This document shows positions 57,601-64,000 of a stretch of 64,000 nucleotides of DNA, piece by piece. Numbering within the stretch: position 1 is the stretch's first letter; each line of letters begins with the position of its first letter. Made by a program: the position numbers and the translations under genes. Source of the stretch: Flavobacterium rivuli WB 3.3-2 = DSM 21788 (GTDB lineage Bacteria; Bacteroidota; Bacteroidia; Flavobacteriales; Flavobacteriaceae); contig NZ_KB899973.1 of assembly GCF_000378485.1 (NCBI RefSeq), forward strand, positions 124,001 to 188,000, given 5' to 3'. The notes below the pieces were generated by a model. It was not told the origin of the DNA and searched no databases. It saw only the letters and a program-made list of their open reading frames with translations.

Positions 57601-57639
57601 CTTAAACTATAGTAAGTACTAATCTTACTATAGTTTAAG
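57601..57639. repeat. Perfect 16-bp inverted repeat
   Basis: CTTAAACTATAGTAAG (57601-57616), loop TACTAAT, then CTTACTATAGTTTAAG (57624-57639). The stem is perfect and AT-rich. On the plus strand the trailing bases are GGGTGG rather than a T-run, so it is more likely an operator or transcript-stabilising hairpin than a classical terminator. It lies 130 bp before the cupin gene. Confidence 0.7.
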
Positions 57640-57768
57640 GGTGGTTTACTATGAATTCAGGAACTTTGTAATTAATTACTAGTTATGAGCAGCCTTTCAG
57701 ACTGCTTTAAATAAAAAACGATTTATGAAAAAGATCGTATTACTAAAATAATTGTAATAAATTTATTT

Positions 57769-58140
57769 ATGAGAACAAAGCAATACAGTGGTAACCTGAA
57801 ATTTGAGAATGTGGTTGAAACGCAAGTGAATGCGCTGGGCCAGAAAATCGAATATCCTGACTTTAAAGACGCTAAAGTCAGCATGATGAAAATAACCTTT
57901 CCACCGGGAGAAAGTACCGGCTGGCACAAGCATATCATTCCCGTGTTTTCCTATATTTTACAAGGAACACTTACCATCGAGACCGAAGAACATAAAATTA
58001 TGGAGTTTAAAGAAGGCAGTAGTTTTGCAGAGATGATCAATGTATATCACAATGGAATCAACAGAGGGAAATCCGAAGTAGTTGCTTTTGTTATTTATTT
58101 GGGCGGAGATGCTACACCGCTGGCTATCCCTAAAACCTAA
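57769..58140 (+). CDS. Cupin-domain protein
   Basis: A 123-residue single cupin. The motif 1 stretch PPGESTGWHKHIIPVFSYILQG carries the GxxxxxH-x-H pattern that binds a metal, and motif 2 falls in the FKEGSSFAEMINVYHNGINRG region. Such small cupins bind metals or small ligands. It has its own terminator downstream and sits between the efflux block and the metal ATPase. Confidence 0.8.
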   Translation: MRTKQYSGNLKFENVVETQVNALGQKIEYPDFKDAKVSMMKITFPPGESTGWHKHIIPVFSYILQGTLTIETEEHKIMEFKEGSSFAEMINVYHNGINRGKSEVVAFVIYLGGDATPLAIPKT

Positions 58141-58163
58141 TACCACCCTTTTTAGAATGTTCA

Positions 58164-58187
58164 GGCCCCTTTACAAGGGGCTTTTCT
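58164..58187 (+). terminator. Terminator of the cupin gene
   Basis: GCCCCTT (58165-58171) pairs with AAGGGGC (58175-58181) around a TAC loop, followed by TTTTCT. The 58188-58435 stretch beyond it holds nothing recognisable. Confidence 0.8.
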
Positions 58188-58435
58188 ATTCACTAGCCAC
58201 AGTTATGTGTCGTAACTATTGTCCTATATTTATCTTATTAATCACAACATTTGTTATTCACCTAAAGACAAGGTGTTTATCTCAATAATTTTGTGAAATT
58301 ATTTATTTCAATGTAATTTGGTGCTATAATTAAATGCAAGTACTATGAAAAAAACCAGAACTTTGAAAATATAGTAAAATATGTTGACAATGTTAGCGCA
58401 GCTAAAAAATAACATCAAGGTTAATTATAATTCTG

Positions 58436-58468
58436 AAAGCTCCAGTTTTATATAAACAGGAGCTTTTT
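58436..58468. terminator. Hairpin downstream of the metal ATPase
   Basis: AAAGCTCC (58436-58443) pairs with GGAGCTTT (58459-58466), and inner GTTT/AAAC extend the stem. A T-run follows on the plus strand. The gene ending at 58485 on the minus strand is the nearest user, so this may be its terminator. Confidence 0.6.
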
Positions 58469-58484
58469 AATTTATATTGAGGAG

Positions 58485-60443
58485 CTATTTCAGCTTCATT
58501 TTCTGTATCCTTACTGCATTGAGTATAGCCAGCAATGCTACTCCAACATCGGCAATAACGGCTTCCCACAAATTGGCAATACCGCCTGCCCCTAATACCA
58601 AAACAATTACCTTTACCACCATGGCTATAGTAATGTTTTGCCATACTACCTGTTTAGTAATCTTGCCCACCCTTATGGCAGCAATAATTTTAGAGGGCTG
58701 GTCGTTCTGGATCACAATATCGGCGGTTTCAATAGTGGCATCACTGCCCAGGCCTCCCATAGCAATACCTGCATCTGCAAGGGCAACTACCGGCGCATCA
58801 TTTACACCATCGCCCACAAAGGCTATCCGGCTACCGGAATCTTTTAATGCCTGCACCTTCTCTACTTTCCCTTCAGGCAGCAAGTCTCCATAGGCTTTGT
58901 CAATACCCAATGTTTTAGCAACCTTATCTACTACCGCCTGCTTATCGCCCGATAACATAACGGTTTGTATATTTAGCTTATGCATTTGGTCGATTGCTTC
59001 TTTGGCATCGTCTTTAATTTCATCTGCAATGGTTATGTAACCCGCATAATTGCCATCTATAGCCAATACTACCACAGTATCTATTAAATTATTTATTTCC
59101 TCCGGATACGATATATCATATTTTTTGAGCAGTTTTGCATTACCCGCATGTACGGTCTTTCCATCCACTTTACCCACCAACCCGTGGCCTGAAATTTCTT
59201 CCACACCTTCTGCTTTTAGCTCTAACTCTTTACCTGCATGGTCTACCACTGCCCGCGCTATAGGGTGTGTAGAGCTTTTTTCCAGAGCGGCTGCATGGTT
59301 TACCAGCTCTGTTTTATCTATTCCCACAGCAACAACATCCTGAACTTTAAACACTCCTTTTGTAAGCGTACCGGTTTTATCCATAATAACCACATTAATA
59401 CCCGTCATTACGTCTAAAAAGTTAGAGCCTTTAAACAGGATGCCGTTTCTGGAAGCCAGCCCAATACCACCAAAATAGCCAAGCGGAATAGACACCACCA
59501 GAGCACACGGGCAGCTTATAACAAGAAATACCAATGCCCGGTAAAACCAGTCATGAAAATTGTAAGGGTTAATAAAAAAATAAGGTACAAAACAAACTAA
59601 TAAAGCCAGGGCAAATACAATAGGGGTATAAATTTTGGCAAAACGGCTTATAAAAAGCTGTGTTTGCGATTTGCGTGCCGTAGCATCTTGCACCATCTCT
59701 AATATTTTGCTAAGCTTACTATCTGTAAAAAGCGAGGCAACTTCTACTTCTGTCACCTTATCAAGATTAATCATACCGGCATATACAGCCTCCCCTTTGC
59801 GTTTGGTATCAGGTTTACTTTCGCCGGTAAGGGCTGCAGTGTTAAAGGTTCCGGCATCTGAAAGAAGGACGCCGTCCAGTGCTACTTTTTCACCGGACTT
59901 AACCTCTATAGTCTCGCCCACTTTAATCTCTTTAGGGTTTACGACCACCGTTTTTCCGTCCCTTTTAACGGTAACTTTATCAGGCCTTATATCGAGCAAC
60001 GCTTTAATACTTCGTTTAGCCCTGTCTACGGCTGCATCCTGAAACCACTCACCTATCGAATAAAACACCATTACTGCTACCCCTTCGCTATACGACCCAA
60101 TGCTAAAGGCACCAATAGTTGCAACGCTCATCAGGAAAAATTCATTAAAAAAATCAAAGCGCTTTGCCTTGCGCCAGGCCATGCCCAGTACGTTATAACC
60201 CGCTAGCAAAAATGCCACAGAAAAAATGATCAGGTTAACTGGAAATGGCGGTTGGTAAGAAAATCCAAATTCGAGGGTCAGCATAACAGCCAGGATAGCA
60301 AATGCAGTAAGTAGCGGCCAGTGGCTTACCCATCCCCCGGCTTCAGGAACCTCGTTGATATCCAATGTTTCTTCATCATGCTCATTTATGATCTTTTGAC
60401 CATTTAATAGTGAAGTTCTTTGTCCTAGCTTATCTTCTTTCAT
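58485..60443 (-). CDS. Heavy-metal P-type ATPase (CadA/ZntA-like)
   Basis: A 652-residue P1B-type ATPase. The metal-binding CPC motif is at C311-P312-C313 (VISCPCALV), the phosphorylated Asp355 in DKTGTLTKG, the A-domain motif in AALTGESKPD, and the hinge VGDGVNDAPVVALADAGIAM near the C-terminus. CPC with this context fits Zn/Cd/Pb or Co export. No N-terminal HMA domain is present. Upstream near 60468-60482 the palindrome TTACC-CTACT-GGTAA may be an operator. The gene lies next to the AbiE module at the edge of the cargo. Confidence 0.92.
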   Translation of the reverse strand: MKEDKLGQRTSLLNGQKIINEHDEETLDINEVPEAGGWVSHWPLLTAFAILAVMLTLEFGFSYQPPFPVNLIIFSVAFLLAGYNVLGMAWRKAKRFDFFNEFFLMSVATIGAFSIGSYSEGVAVMVFYSIGEWFQDAAVDRAKRSIKALLDIRPDKVTVKRDGKTVVVNPKEIKVGETIEVKSGEKVALDGVLLSDAGTFNTAALTGESKPDTKRKGEAVYAGMINLDKVTEVEVASLFTDSKLSKILEMVQDATARKSQTQLFISRFAKIYTPIVFALALLVCFVPYFFINPYNFHDWFYRALVFLVISCPCALVVSIPLGYFGGIGLASRNGILFKGSNFLDVMTGINVVIMDKTGTLTKGVFKVQDVVAVGIDKTELVNHAAALEKSSTHPIARAVVDHAGKELELKAEGVEEISGHGLVGKVDGKTVHAGNAKLLKKYDISYPEEINNLIDTVVVLAIDGNYAGYITIADEIKDDAKEAIDQMHKLNIQTVMLSGDKQAVVDKVAKTLGIDKAYGDLLPEGKVEKVQALKDSGSRIAFVGDGVNDAPVVALADAGIAMGGLGSDATIETADIVIQNDQPSKIIAAIRVGKITKQVVWQNITIAMVVKVIVLVLGAGGIANLWEAVIADVGVALLAILNAVRIQKMKLK

Positions 60444-60732
60444 AGTGCTTAACTTTAAAATAGAATATTACCCTACTGGTAAACAAACGTTTATATAATG
60501 TGATTTCATAGATATCCTAAGCTGGTATCGGAAGATAAAGTAAAGCTATTATTGATTTTCATTACTATAAAAAGAAGTTAATTTAGTGATCTGGGTTCTG
60601 CTCTAAATACAACCTATAAATTCACGGTGATTAGTAACCAAATAATAAATTGTATAAAAAACAGAAGTAGCGATATTGACAGTCACTTCTGTACTTAAAA
60701 ATTAACAGCATCCAAAAATAGGGATTGCGCAA

Positions 60733-60755
60733 GTAAGCAAAAATGCTTACATTTG
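60733..60755 (+). promoter_or_regulatory. Operator overlapping the -7 element of AbiE copy 2
   Basis: GTAAGC (60733-60738) and GCTTAC (60745-60750) form a palindrome whose right arm overlaps TACATTTG (60748-60755), a Bacteroidetes -7 element. The start codon lies only four bases further (60760), so the mRNA is probably leaderless. The same element precedes the broken copy at 46259, which suggests autoregulation by the XRE antitoxin. Confidence 0.65.
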
Positions 60756-60759
60756 AATT

Positions 60760-61266
60760 ATGAACCCACAATTTGAGAAATATAAAGGTATCCATCCCGG
60801 TGCTATACTTGAACGTGAACTCAAAAAAAGAGACCTTGCGCAACGCCCTTTTGCATTATCAATTGGAATTGCCCCCCAGTCATTTAACCAAATTATTAAA
60901 ACTAAGAGGCCCTTACCTATATCTGCCGCTCTAAAGATAGAAAGAGCCCTTAACTTGGAAGAGGGCGCTTTAGCCTTATTGCAAACCTATTATGATATCA
61001 GTATTGAAAAAATGAAAAACTCATTTCATCCGAAACCTAATTTAATACACTTACGAAAAAGCCTGTTTTGGGATACCGCTATTGACACAATAGATTGGGA
61101 AAAACAATCAAAAGCAGTAATTGAGAGAATTTTTGAACGGGGAAATTTAACTGAGAAGAAAGAAATCATACGTTTTTATGGCTCTTCCAAGATCCGTTCT
61201 ATAATCTCGGCGCCATCAGCTAAAGCGAAACTTATAAGAGGTATACAAATTAAACCACTACTATAG
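60760..61266 (+). CDS. HigA-like/DUF6922 antitoxin of an AbiE-type module
   Basis: A 168-residue protein. The N-terminal 70 residues form a HigA-type XRE domain: HPGAILERELKKRDLAQRPFALSIGIAPQSFNQIIKTKRPLPISAALKIERALNLEEG. A DUF6922-like domain follows (HLRKSLFWDTAIDTIDWEKQSKAVIERIFERGN, EIIRFYGSSKIRSII). It pairs with the AbiEii nucleotidyltransferase one base downstream, so it is likely the antitoxin and autorepressor of a type IV-like toxin-antitoxin system. Intact, unlike the copy at 46286. Confidence 0.82.
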   Translation: MNPQFEKYKGIHPGAILERELKKRDLAQRPFALSIGIAPQSFNQIIKTKRPLPISAALKIERALNLEEGALALLQTYYDISIEKMKNSFHPKPNLIHLRKSLFWDTAIDTIDWEKQSKAVIERIFERGNLTEKKEIIRFYGSSKIRSIISAPSAKAKLIRGIQIKPLL

Positions 61267-61267
61267 G

Positions 61268-61933
61268 ATGATATATTGGAAAACTGTAAATGATCTGCTT
61301 CGGGAAACTTTACTGCTCCTAATGCGTTCAAAAGAATTAGATGAATTTCCCCTTGTAGGTGGCACTGCACTAAGCCTGCAGTTAGGTCACAGAATGTCAG
61401 TAGATATAGACCTTTTCACTGACGCTGAGTACGGTTCAATAGATTTTAAAAGCATTGAAAGTTTTCTAGAAGCAAACTTCTCCAACGTTGATAAAGGATT
61501 TGGGGACGTTATCGGAATGGGAAAATCCTATCTCGTAGGATCAGATGTAAACGACACAATCAAGCTTGACCTTTATTACACTACAGATCCGTTTATAGAA
61601 CCGCCATTGATAATAGAAGAGATTAGGATGGCAACTCTAAATGAGATTATAGCTATGAAAGTGGATGTTATCCAGCGTACCGGCCGTAAGAAAGATTTTT
61701 GGGACCTTTATGAAGTACTACCAAAATATAGTATAAAGGATATGATAGCACTCCATAAAAGCCGGTATAAATATTCACATGATGAAGTTTTGATACGAGG
61801 CAACTTTGTGAATTTTAGTGAAGCAGACGATGATTTCGAACCTATTTGTCTCCGCGGCAATTATTGGGAATTCATTAAGGAAGATATTATCAACGCAATC
61901 GAAAAGGAATATAAGACTATGCGTAAAAATTAA
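61268..61933 (+). CDS. AbiEii-like nucleotidyltransferase toxin
   Basis: A 221-residue nucleotidyltransferase: G31-G32 in VGGTALSLQLGHRMS and D46/D48 in SVDIDLFT form the active site. Further on lie KLDLYYTTDPFIEPP and MKVDVIQRTGRKKDFWDLYEV. AbiEii-type enzymes of this superfamily act on RNA, usually tRNA, when freed from their antitoxin. The start codon is one base after the antitoxin stop. Full length by comparison with the frame-restored copy 1. Confidence 0.85.
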   Translation: MIYWKTVNDLLRETLLLLMRSKELDEFPLVGGTALSLQLGHRMSVDIDLFTDAEYGSIDFKSIESFLEANFSNVDKGFGDVIGMGKSYLVGSDVNDTIKLDLYYTTDPFIEPPLIIEEIRMATLNEIIAMKVDVIQRTGRKKDFWDLYEVLPKYSIKDMIALHKSRYKYSHDEVLIRGNFVNFSEADDDFEPICLRGNYWEFIKEDIINAIEKEYKTMRKN

Positions 61934-62119
61934 AGGAGAGTAAATTCTGTATTGTAACATCACAATGGAAGCTCCCATATTTATATCGGCACTTTATTTT
62001 TGACGTGATATTGCAATAGACTACAAGTTCCAAGAAATGAAATCTGATGCCCTATTGCATATATTTCCTTTTTGCATCATTACATTGACAGCAATTATTC
62101 GTAAGCTAATAGTAGTGTT

Positions 62120-62389
62120 ATGAAAGAGCCATTTACGAAAGAAGATCTTTGGCAATTCGCCTCGGAAATTATTCGTGAAGTAACAAAAATCAATAATCCG
62201 CTGACCAATCAATCTGAAGTCATAAGTGACGAGTGGTTGAAAAGCAAAGCTGTCCGCAAGATATTGGATATTTCCGCCGGATCGCTCCGGAACCTTCGTA
62301 TTACCGGCAAAGTGCGCTACAAAAAAGTTATGGGCTCGTACTACTATAATAAGGCCGACCTTTTAGGACTATTTAACGATGTTTCGTAA
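62120..62389 (+). CDS. Excisionase-like helix-turn-helix protein (copy 3)
   Basis: An 89-residue protein that parallels the gene at 45297: EWLKSKAVRKILDISAGSLRNLRITGKVRYKKVMGSYYYNKADLLGLF. It lies 186 bp after the toxin gene. It is probably a small DNA-binding regulator of the mobile element. Beyond it, 62390-63710 is non-coding. Confidence 0.72.
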   Translation: MKEPFTKEDLWQFASEIIREVTKINNPLTNQSEVISDEWLKSKAVRKILDISAGSLRNLRITGKVRYKKVMGSYYYNKADLLGLFNDVS

Positions 62390-62636
62390 AAAGATAGTTA
62401 GTTGATGTTGCTTCGCATAATTAATGTAAACTCCCCTATTTATTTCGAATCTCCACCATCAGCAAAATTGCAATATTAAAAAGGCAATAATTGATGGCTA
62501 TTTTCAATTCTGCGCGTAAATATTTTTTATAAGTTTGCATTATAACAGTTTTATGAAATTACAACTGTAAATCAACACTTTACAACTTAGGTGCAAATCA
62601 GGTGCAAGTTTTAATTGCATGCTTTAAAATATAGGT

Positions 62637-62682
62637 TTTACAAGGGTTTTCGAAGCAGGTTCGATTCCCGGCGAAAAAACTC
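62637..62682 (+). other. tRNA-3'-end-like sequence
   Basis: Contains ACAAGGGTTTTCGAAGCAGG and GGTTCGATTCCCGGCG. The T-arm-like motif is present but no full cloverleaf precedes it. It matches the sequence at 47757-47797 well and probably marks an old integration site of the same element family. Confidence 0.42.
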
Positions 62683-62840
62683 GCTTTGCAATAATCGTTT
62701 TACTTTTGGATGGGAAATATTTTCTTTTTTATTTACCTTTGTAGTCTAGTGATTTTGAATTATACCGTTATATTTAAACGTTTTAGCTTTATTAAAACAA
62801 AGTTTTTTTACTATAAAATCTCCTATAAAACAGGGTTTAA

Positions 62841-62864
62841 TTTTTGTGGCAGAATCGTGGCACA
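62841..62864. repeat. GTGGCA-type direct repeat, copy A
   Basis: The unit GTGGCAnAATCGTGGCAC, preceded by a T-run, recurs at 63080-63103 with one mismatch, and a degenerate form lies near 47709. Each unit itself contains two GTGGCA half-sites 11 bases apart, like integrase arm-type binding sites. Function inferred from position only. Confidence 0.5.
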
Positions 62865-62892
62865 ACCTTGATTAGAGATTTGAAAATGCAGC

Positions 62893-62940
62893 ATTGGCGG
62901 GGGTTTCGGGCATTACGTTCGAATCCTTCTCTCCCCACGA
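62893..62940 (+). other. Second tRNA-3'-end-like scar
   Basis: Reads as GGCGGGGGTTTCGGGCATT followed by ACGTTCGAATCC and TTCTCTCCCCAC, similar to a tRNA T-arm and acceptor end but without a matching 5' half. The terminator 64 bp downstream would suit a tRNA gene. Probably a displaced fragment of a tRNA used as attachment site. Confidence 0.4.
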
Positions 62941-63003
62941 AATGGGTAAAAAAGTAAAAAAAGGCAACTTTTCAAACTTTATAAAAACCCACAAAAATCG
63001 TGT

Positions 63004-63042
63004 AAAACCTGCAAATTCAAGGATTTGCAGGTTTTTTTATTT
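63004..63042 (+). terminator. Strong terminator after the tRNA-like scar
   Basis: AAAACCTGCAAAT (63004-63016) pairs with ATTTGCAGGTTTT (63023-63035) around TCAAGG, followed by TTTATTTTT. The nearest candidate transcript is the tRNA-like scar upstream. Confidence 0.75.
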
Positions 63043-63079
63043 TTAAGCACCCCTCCAAAATTTATAAAGAAGCCCAAAG

Positions 63080-63103
63080 TTTTTGTGGCAAAATCGTGGC
63101 ACA
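63080..63103. repeat. GTGGCA-type direct repeat, copy B
   Basis: Second copy of the GTGGCAnAATCGTGGCAC unit (see 62841). Its right half also forms an inverted repeat, GTGGCACATT (63096-63105) with AATGTGCCAC (63119-63128). The remaining gap to 63710 is AT-rich with no gene visible. Confidence 0.5.
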
Positions 63104-63710
63104 TTGACACATTTTAAAAATGTGCCACAAAACTCCACGTAAGGAGTTAAAAATCAAGATGTAATTCAGCTATACGTCATGATTTTTAAAGCGGTGTAAT
63201 TCTATATTTAAAAAGATTGGCCCTAAACTTAAATTTATAAAATCATATTCCGAAGTCGATAACACATTGCATAAATTAATTACGTTGAACCCCTCTCCAC
63301 CAATTTTAATCACGCTACTAATTACTTGTATACCAATAGAAATAGTGGTCAATTCTAAATCGGCGAAAGGGGTCAATCAAGTTCGGTTTATCCAATTTCT
63401 ATAGCCATATATATCAAGATCAGTTTACTATTTATTATCAAATTGAGTTTTGTATTCCAAGAGTCAAAAGCTTAAAACTAATTTTTATAAAAATAATACA
63501 TATATATAGTAAAAATTCGATTAAAATTATTAATTATTAAAATTTACATAAAACATATTGCTGATATAGAAAAATAGTTTTATACTTGTAGTCATATTAA
63601 CCATTTTTGAAAACGTTATAGCTTTTGTGTTAATTCCCCATTTTATACAAAATGTATAATCTCTAAAAATATTTCAAGAAAACTCTATTTAATTATTTAC
63701 ATACCCAATC

Positions 63711-64000
63711 ATGAAAAAAAATACCTTATTTAAAACGTTGCTGCTTCTCGTTATATTCGCAGGAAGTGTAGCCTGCTCTGACGATGACAAAAAATCAGGC
63801 CGTGAAGCAATTGAATTTGCCGTTACCCCGGAAACTATTCAGTTTAACGCCATTGGTGGCAATTCGATCATTAACATCCACGTAAACGGAAACGACGACT
63901 GGACGATTGAGAATAGCACCGACTGGCTAACCATATCAGAAACTGCAGGTAAGGGCGTAGGTCATGCGGGTTTGGTAGTTGCCGCTAACGAAACTACTGA
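63711..64000 (+). CDS. BACON-domain lipoprotein (partial, runs off the window)
   Basis: The 96 visible codons start at ATG 63711. A signal peptide with lipobox GSVAC (Cys22) precedes an acidic SDDDKK stretch. The following sequence, FAVTPETIQFNAIGGN and DDWTIENSTDWLTISETAG, is a BACON repeat (SxxWLTIS), a carbohydrate- or mucin-associated Ig-like domain of Bacteroidetes surface proteins. The gene continues beyond the window, so its catalytic or binding part is unknown. Confidence 0.8.
   Translation, partial: MKKNTLFKTLLLLVIFAGSVACSDDDKKSGREAIEFAVTPETIQFNAIGGNSIINIHVNGNDDWTIENSTDWLTISETAGKGVGHAGLVVAANETT

Noticed and set aside
57601-57639. Palindrome as a rho-independent terminator
   Set aside because: No T-run follows on the plus strand and the stem is AT-rich; kept as a repeat instead.
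62637-62940. Complete tRNA or tmRNA gene
   Set aside because: Only T-arm-like motifs are present; no matching acceptor 5' half, D-arm or anticodon arm could be found.
63170-63376. 68-codon minus-strand frame
   Set aside because: It lies in AT-rich non-coding DNA with repeats on both sides and shows no recognisable protein pattern.
1-64000. CRISPR array, rRNA operon or complete insertion sequence
   Set aside because: No regularly spaced repeats, rRNA-like stretches or transposase genes were seen on either strand.

Overview
The window looks like chromosome from a Bacteroidota bacterium, most likely a member of the Flavobacteriaceae. The reasons are a SusC/SusD pair, a DUF6520-type secreted peptide, a BACON-type lipoprotein, a Bacteroidetes-type tra operon (TraE/F/G/I/J/K/M/N), promoters with TAnnTTTG -7 elements, and the general lack of Shine-Dalgarno sequences. 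No rRNA, complete tRNA or CRISPR array was seen.

Layout. (1) 0-7.4 kb: a small secreted peptide, then on the minus strand a SusC receptor, a frameshifted SusD and a prolyl-oligopeptidase-type peptidase. The susD stop and peptidase start share a base, so this reads as a peptide uptake and degradation operon. (2) 7.4-18.5 kb: a very AT-rich defence island. It holds a short CBASS-like operon (XRE regulator, SLATT 2TM effector, SMODS CD-NTase) behind a perfect palindromic operator, a RES-domain protein with no visible antitoxin, a SEC-C protein, the decayed C-terminus of a HerA-like ATPase, and a complete three-gene Detocs system: a TPR/histidine-kinase protein, a stand-alone receiver, and a receiver fused to a PNP-type nucleosidase. 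An HNH nuclease-like gene and a nonsense-interrupted small gene face it. (3) 18.7-25.4 kb: a histone H1-like protein, an AraC regulator with a FAD monooxygenase, a TPR/HTH sensor-regulator, a lipoprotein and another AraC regulator. A double hairpin at about 23.2 kb may be a small RNA.

(4) 25.4-45.9 kb: the transfer region of an integrative conjugative element. It runs from an RteC-like protein through TraE, a giant N6-methylase/SNF2 helicase split by a TAA codon, TraF, the TraG ATPase, three tandem TraI-like paralogues, TraJ, TraK, TraM and TraN, to small winged-helix and excisionase-like regulators. No relaxase, coupling protein or integrase is visible, so the element is either interrupted or continues outside the window. 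(5) 46.2-62.4 kb: two diverged copies of an AbiE-like toxin-antitoxin module flank a cargo block. The first copy is broken and the second intact. The cargo is a GC-richer TolC/adaptor/RND efflux operon with a LytTR two-component system and a beta-barrel protein, then a cupin protein and a heavy-metal P-type ATPase. (6) 62.4-64 kb: non-coding DNA with tRNA-3'-end-like scars, GTGGCA repeats and a terminator, which looks like an integration junction, then the start of a BACON lipoprotein gene that runs off the window.

The most notable items are the side-by-side Detocs and CBASS-like systems, the orphan RES protein, and the duplicated AbiE modules with matching operator/promoter elements that place the transcription start almost on the start codon. 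All assignments come from reading motifs by eye; no database search was run.
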